Source: Loxodes magnus
Taxonomy: Eukaryota > Ciliophora > Karyorelictea > Loxodida > Loxodidae
Direction: 5' to 3'
Assembly (NCBI GenBank): GCA_946699065.1
Contig: CAMPDV010000140.1
Span: 605,281-669,280, forward strand
DNA length: 64,000 nt
Shown here: piece after piece, positions 63,301 through 64,000 of the stretch
Position numbering within the stretch: position 1 is the first letter of the stretch
How the letters are laid out: each line of letters opens with the position of its first letter
The notes under the pieces: model-generated
Databases searched by the model: none
Told to the model about the DNA's origin: nothing
Seen by the model: the letters and a program-made list of their open reading frames with translations, nothing else
Program-made: the position numbers and the translations under genes

Positions 63301-64000
63301 CGTTCTAAGATTTTTTAAGCTTAAGTTTAAATCTGCTAATCTGCGCAACATACTGTGATTTATAGTTTATATCCGTTATAATTTTTGGGTAAAGCAGTGC
63401 CATTGTAAATTATAGCTCTCATTTCCCATTATATGGTTTAACTCAGCACCTTCATCTAATCAGATTCTTTCTAAGGGAACTATTTATTGAGAAAAGCTAC
63501 AGGCTATTTATGGTCAAATTAGAAACTCTAAGCAATATCATTCCTTTAAAGCATGAAGCCAAATGAGGATATTTATTCATTTTTTAAGCTTCCTCACTAG
63601 AACTTTCTCCATGAGCTCCATAAACGCTCACCCATTAGTACTATTTGAATACTCCTTTTTCTATATCCTGGAACCTGAATAATAAATATCCCATTAAATC
63701 GTCTCCACCAACTTTATCATAATCCCAACATTTCAATTCTAAAATTGCAGAACAGTTGGGCTTTGAAATTGGTAAAAATATGTCTTCACAGAAAACTGCT
63801 GTATTATTTTTACCAGTACATGTGATAACTGATCCTTTTACTTCTGCACCACTTAATGATCCAATAAAATAAGGATCGCATCCGCCACCACTATCCATTT
63901 TATAGAAGTTTTATCCTTTTAATATTCTCACTACAACTTAAGCTAGCTGCTAAGGAACGCAGGGTGGCATTAAAATTTATCCTTCCTTTCCCTATTCTTC
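60330..64000 (-). CDS. Ferlin family protein (multi-C2, tail-anchored), 5' end outside window
   Basis: Ferlins are Ca2+-responsive membrane-fusion proteins with several C2 domains and one C-terminal membrane anchor. In coding order: a C2 with GGGCDPYFIGSLSG and CWDYDKVGGDDLMGYL (63.9-63.6 kb); a C2 with SDPYCIVYC and DYDQYTANDLLGL (63.0-62.7 kb); LYWPTMSCTVFDNLFSGLS; LLGFLGGEANTIKKVGQFKA. Next a C2 with SDPYVVLKLG, MWDHDALFADEMIGKTTIDL and RFFSAKWRRLGEKPIETRKL; the last C2 with CTDIYIRAFI, ETDTHLRCQNGK, GSFNWRMIWPL and IWDFDVLSFNDF. The end is PVGRIEFSLNPFKM, a Cys/Val/Ala-rich helix and SPFT-TGA (60330-60332). Two 19-nt introns are removed (60919-60937, 60682-60700). One frame change remains at the T run 62697-62700. 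The N-terminal C2 domains lie beyond 64000. Confidence 0.85.
60682..60700 (-). other. Probable second 19-nt intron in ferlin
   Basis: On the coding strand it begins GTGCA and ends AAAG. Removal joins EPGVWKKL to CSEKFEIPC and puts the anchor-proximal part (VDGGKAIISFELV, LGRDEPNVDP) in frame with the last C2 domain. A 1-nt indel in the nearby A6 run is the alternative. Confidence 0.5.
60919..60937 (-). other. 19-nt spliceosomal intron in ferlin
   Basis: On the coding strand it begins GTAAG and ends ATAG. Removing it joins QNGK to GSFNWR, restoring the well-conserved ferlin DGKGSFNWR-type sequence in frame; retaining it shifts the frame by one. Confidence 0.75.

Noticed and set aside
1..64000. 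tRNA or rRNA genes
   Set aside because: No cloverleaf with recognisable A/B boxes or conserved rRNA core was noticed by eye; a covariance-model search was not possible.

Overview
The window is nuclear DNA from a ciliate in which TAA, TAG and TGA are all sense codons. TAA and TAG read as Gln throughout (Hsp90, IP3 receptor, ferlin). TGA reads as Trp inside several genes, for example at the invariant Trp of WD40 repeats, and is also the terminator (Hsp90 after MEEVD, IP3 receptor, ferlin). TGA is the only terminator I could identify. This matches the karyorelictean code (NCBI table 27, Loxodes/Parduczia type) better than the Condylostoma code (table 28). Species cannot be settled from the sequence. 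Genes are AT-rich, tightly packed and have very short flanks. Two probable 19-nt introns occur in the ferlin gene. Under this code the three forward frames are rarely closed, so frames were chosen by protein similarity.

Layout. 1-20,927: head-to-tail array of a cytosolic Hsp90 gene, period about 2,248 bp, with nine full units, one cut by the window start and one broken 27 nt into its ORF. Each 139-bp spacer carries heat-shock elements and TATA boxes. Copies 2-4 carry frame-disturbing indels; copies 5-9 look identical. 20,928-24,150: minus-strand charged coiled-coil-like coding region with frame breaks, then a diverged tandem duplication. 24,720-26,997: OSCA/TMEM63-type channel-like gene, followed 25 bp later by a pentapeptide-repeat + WD40 gene. 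30,461-32,341: unidentified coiled-coil/membrane protein. 32,710-41,689 and 47,593-56,571: two nearly identical 9-kb IP3-receptor-like Ca2+ channel genes in inverted orientation. The right copy is an unbroken 2,955-aa ORF; the left has a 1-nt insertion before the pore domain. Between them lie repeat elements with related inverted ends and a small ORF. About 57,181-60,251: membrane protein with two cyclic-nucleotide-binding-like domains. 60,330 to the right edge: minus-strand ferlin, N-terminus outside the window.

Several genes to the right of the array concern Ca2+ or membrane signalling (IP3 receptors, ferlin, CNB protein, OSCA/TMEM63-like). Whether they are functionally linked is inference only. 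Several genes have single-base frame breaks at A or T runs, which could be residual consensus errors or real decay. The intact 8.9-kb right IP3 receptor shows that the error rate is not uniformly high.
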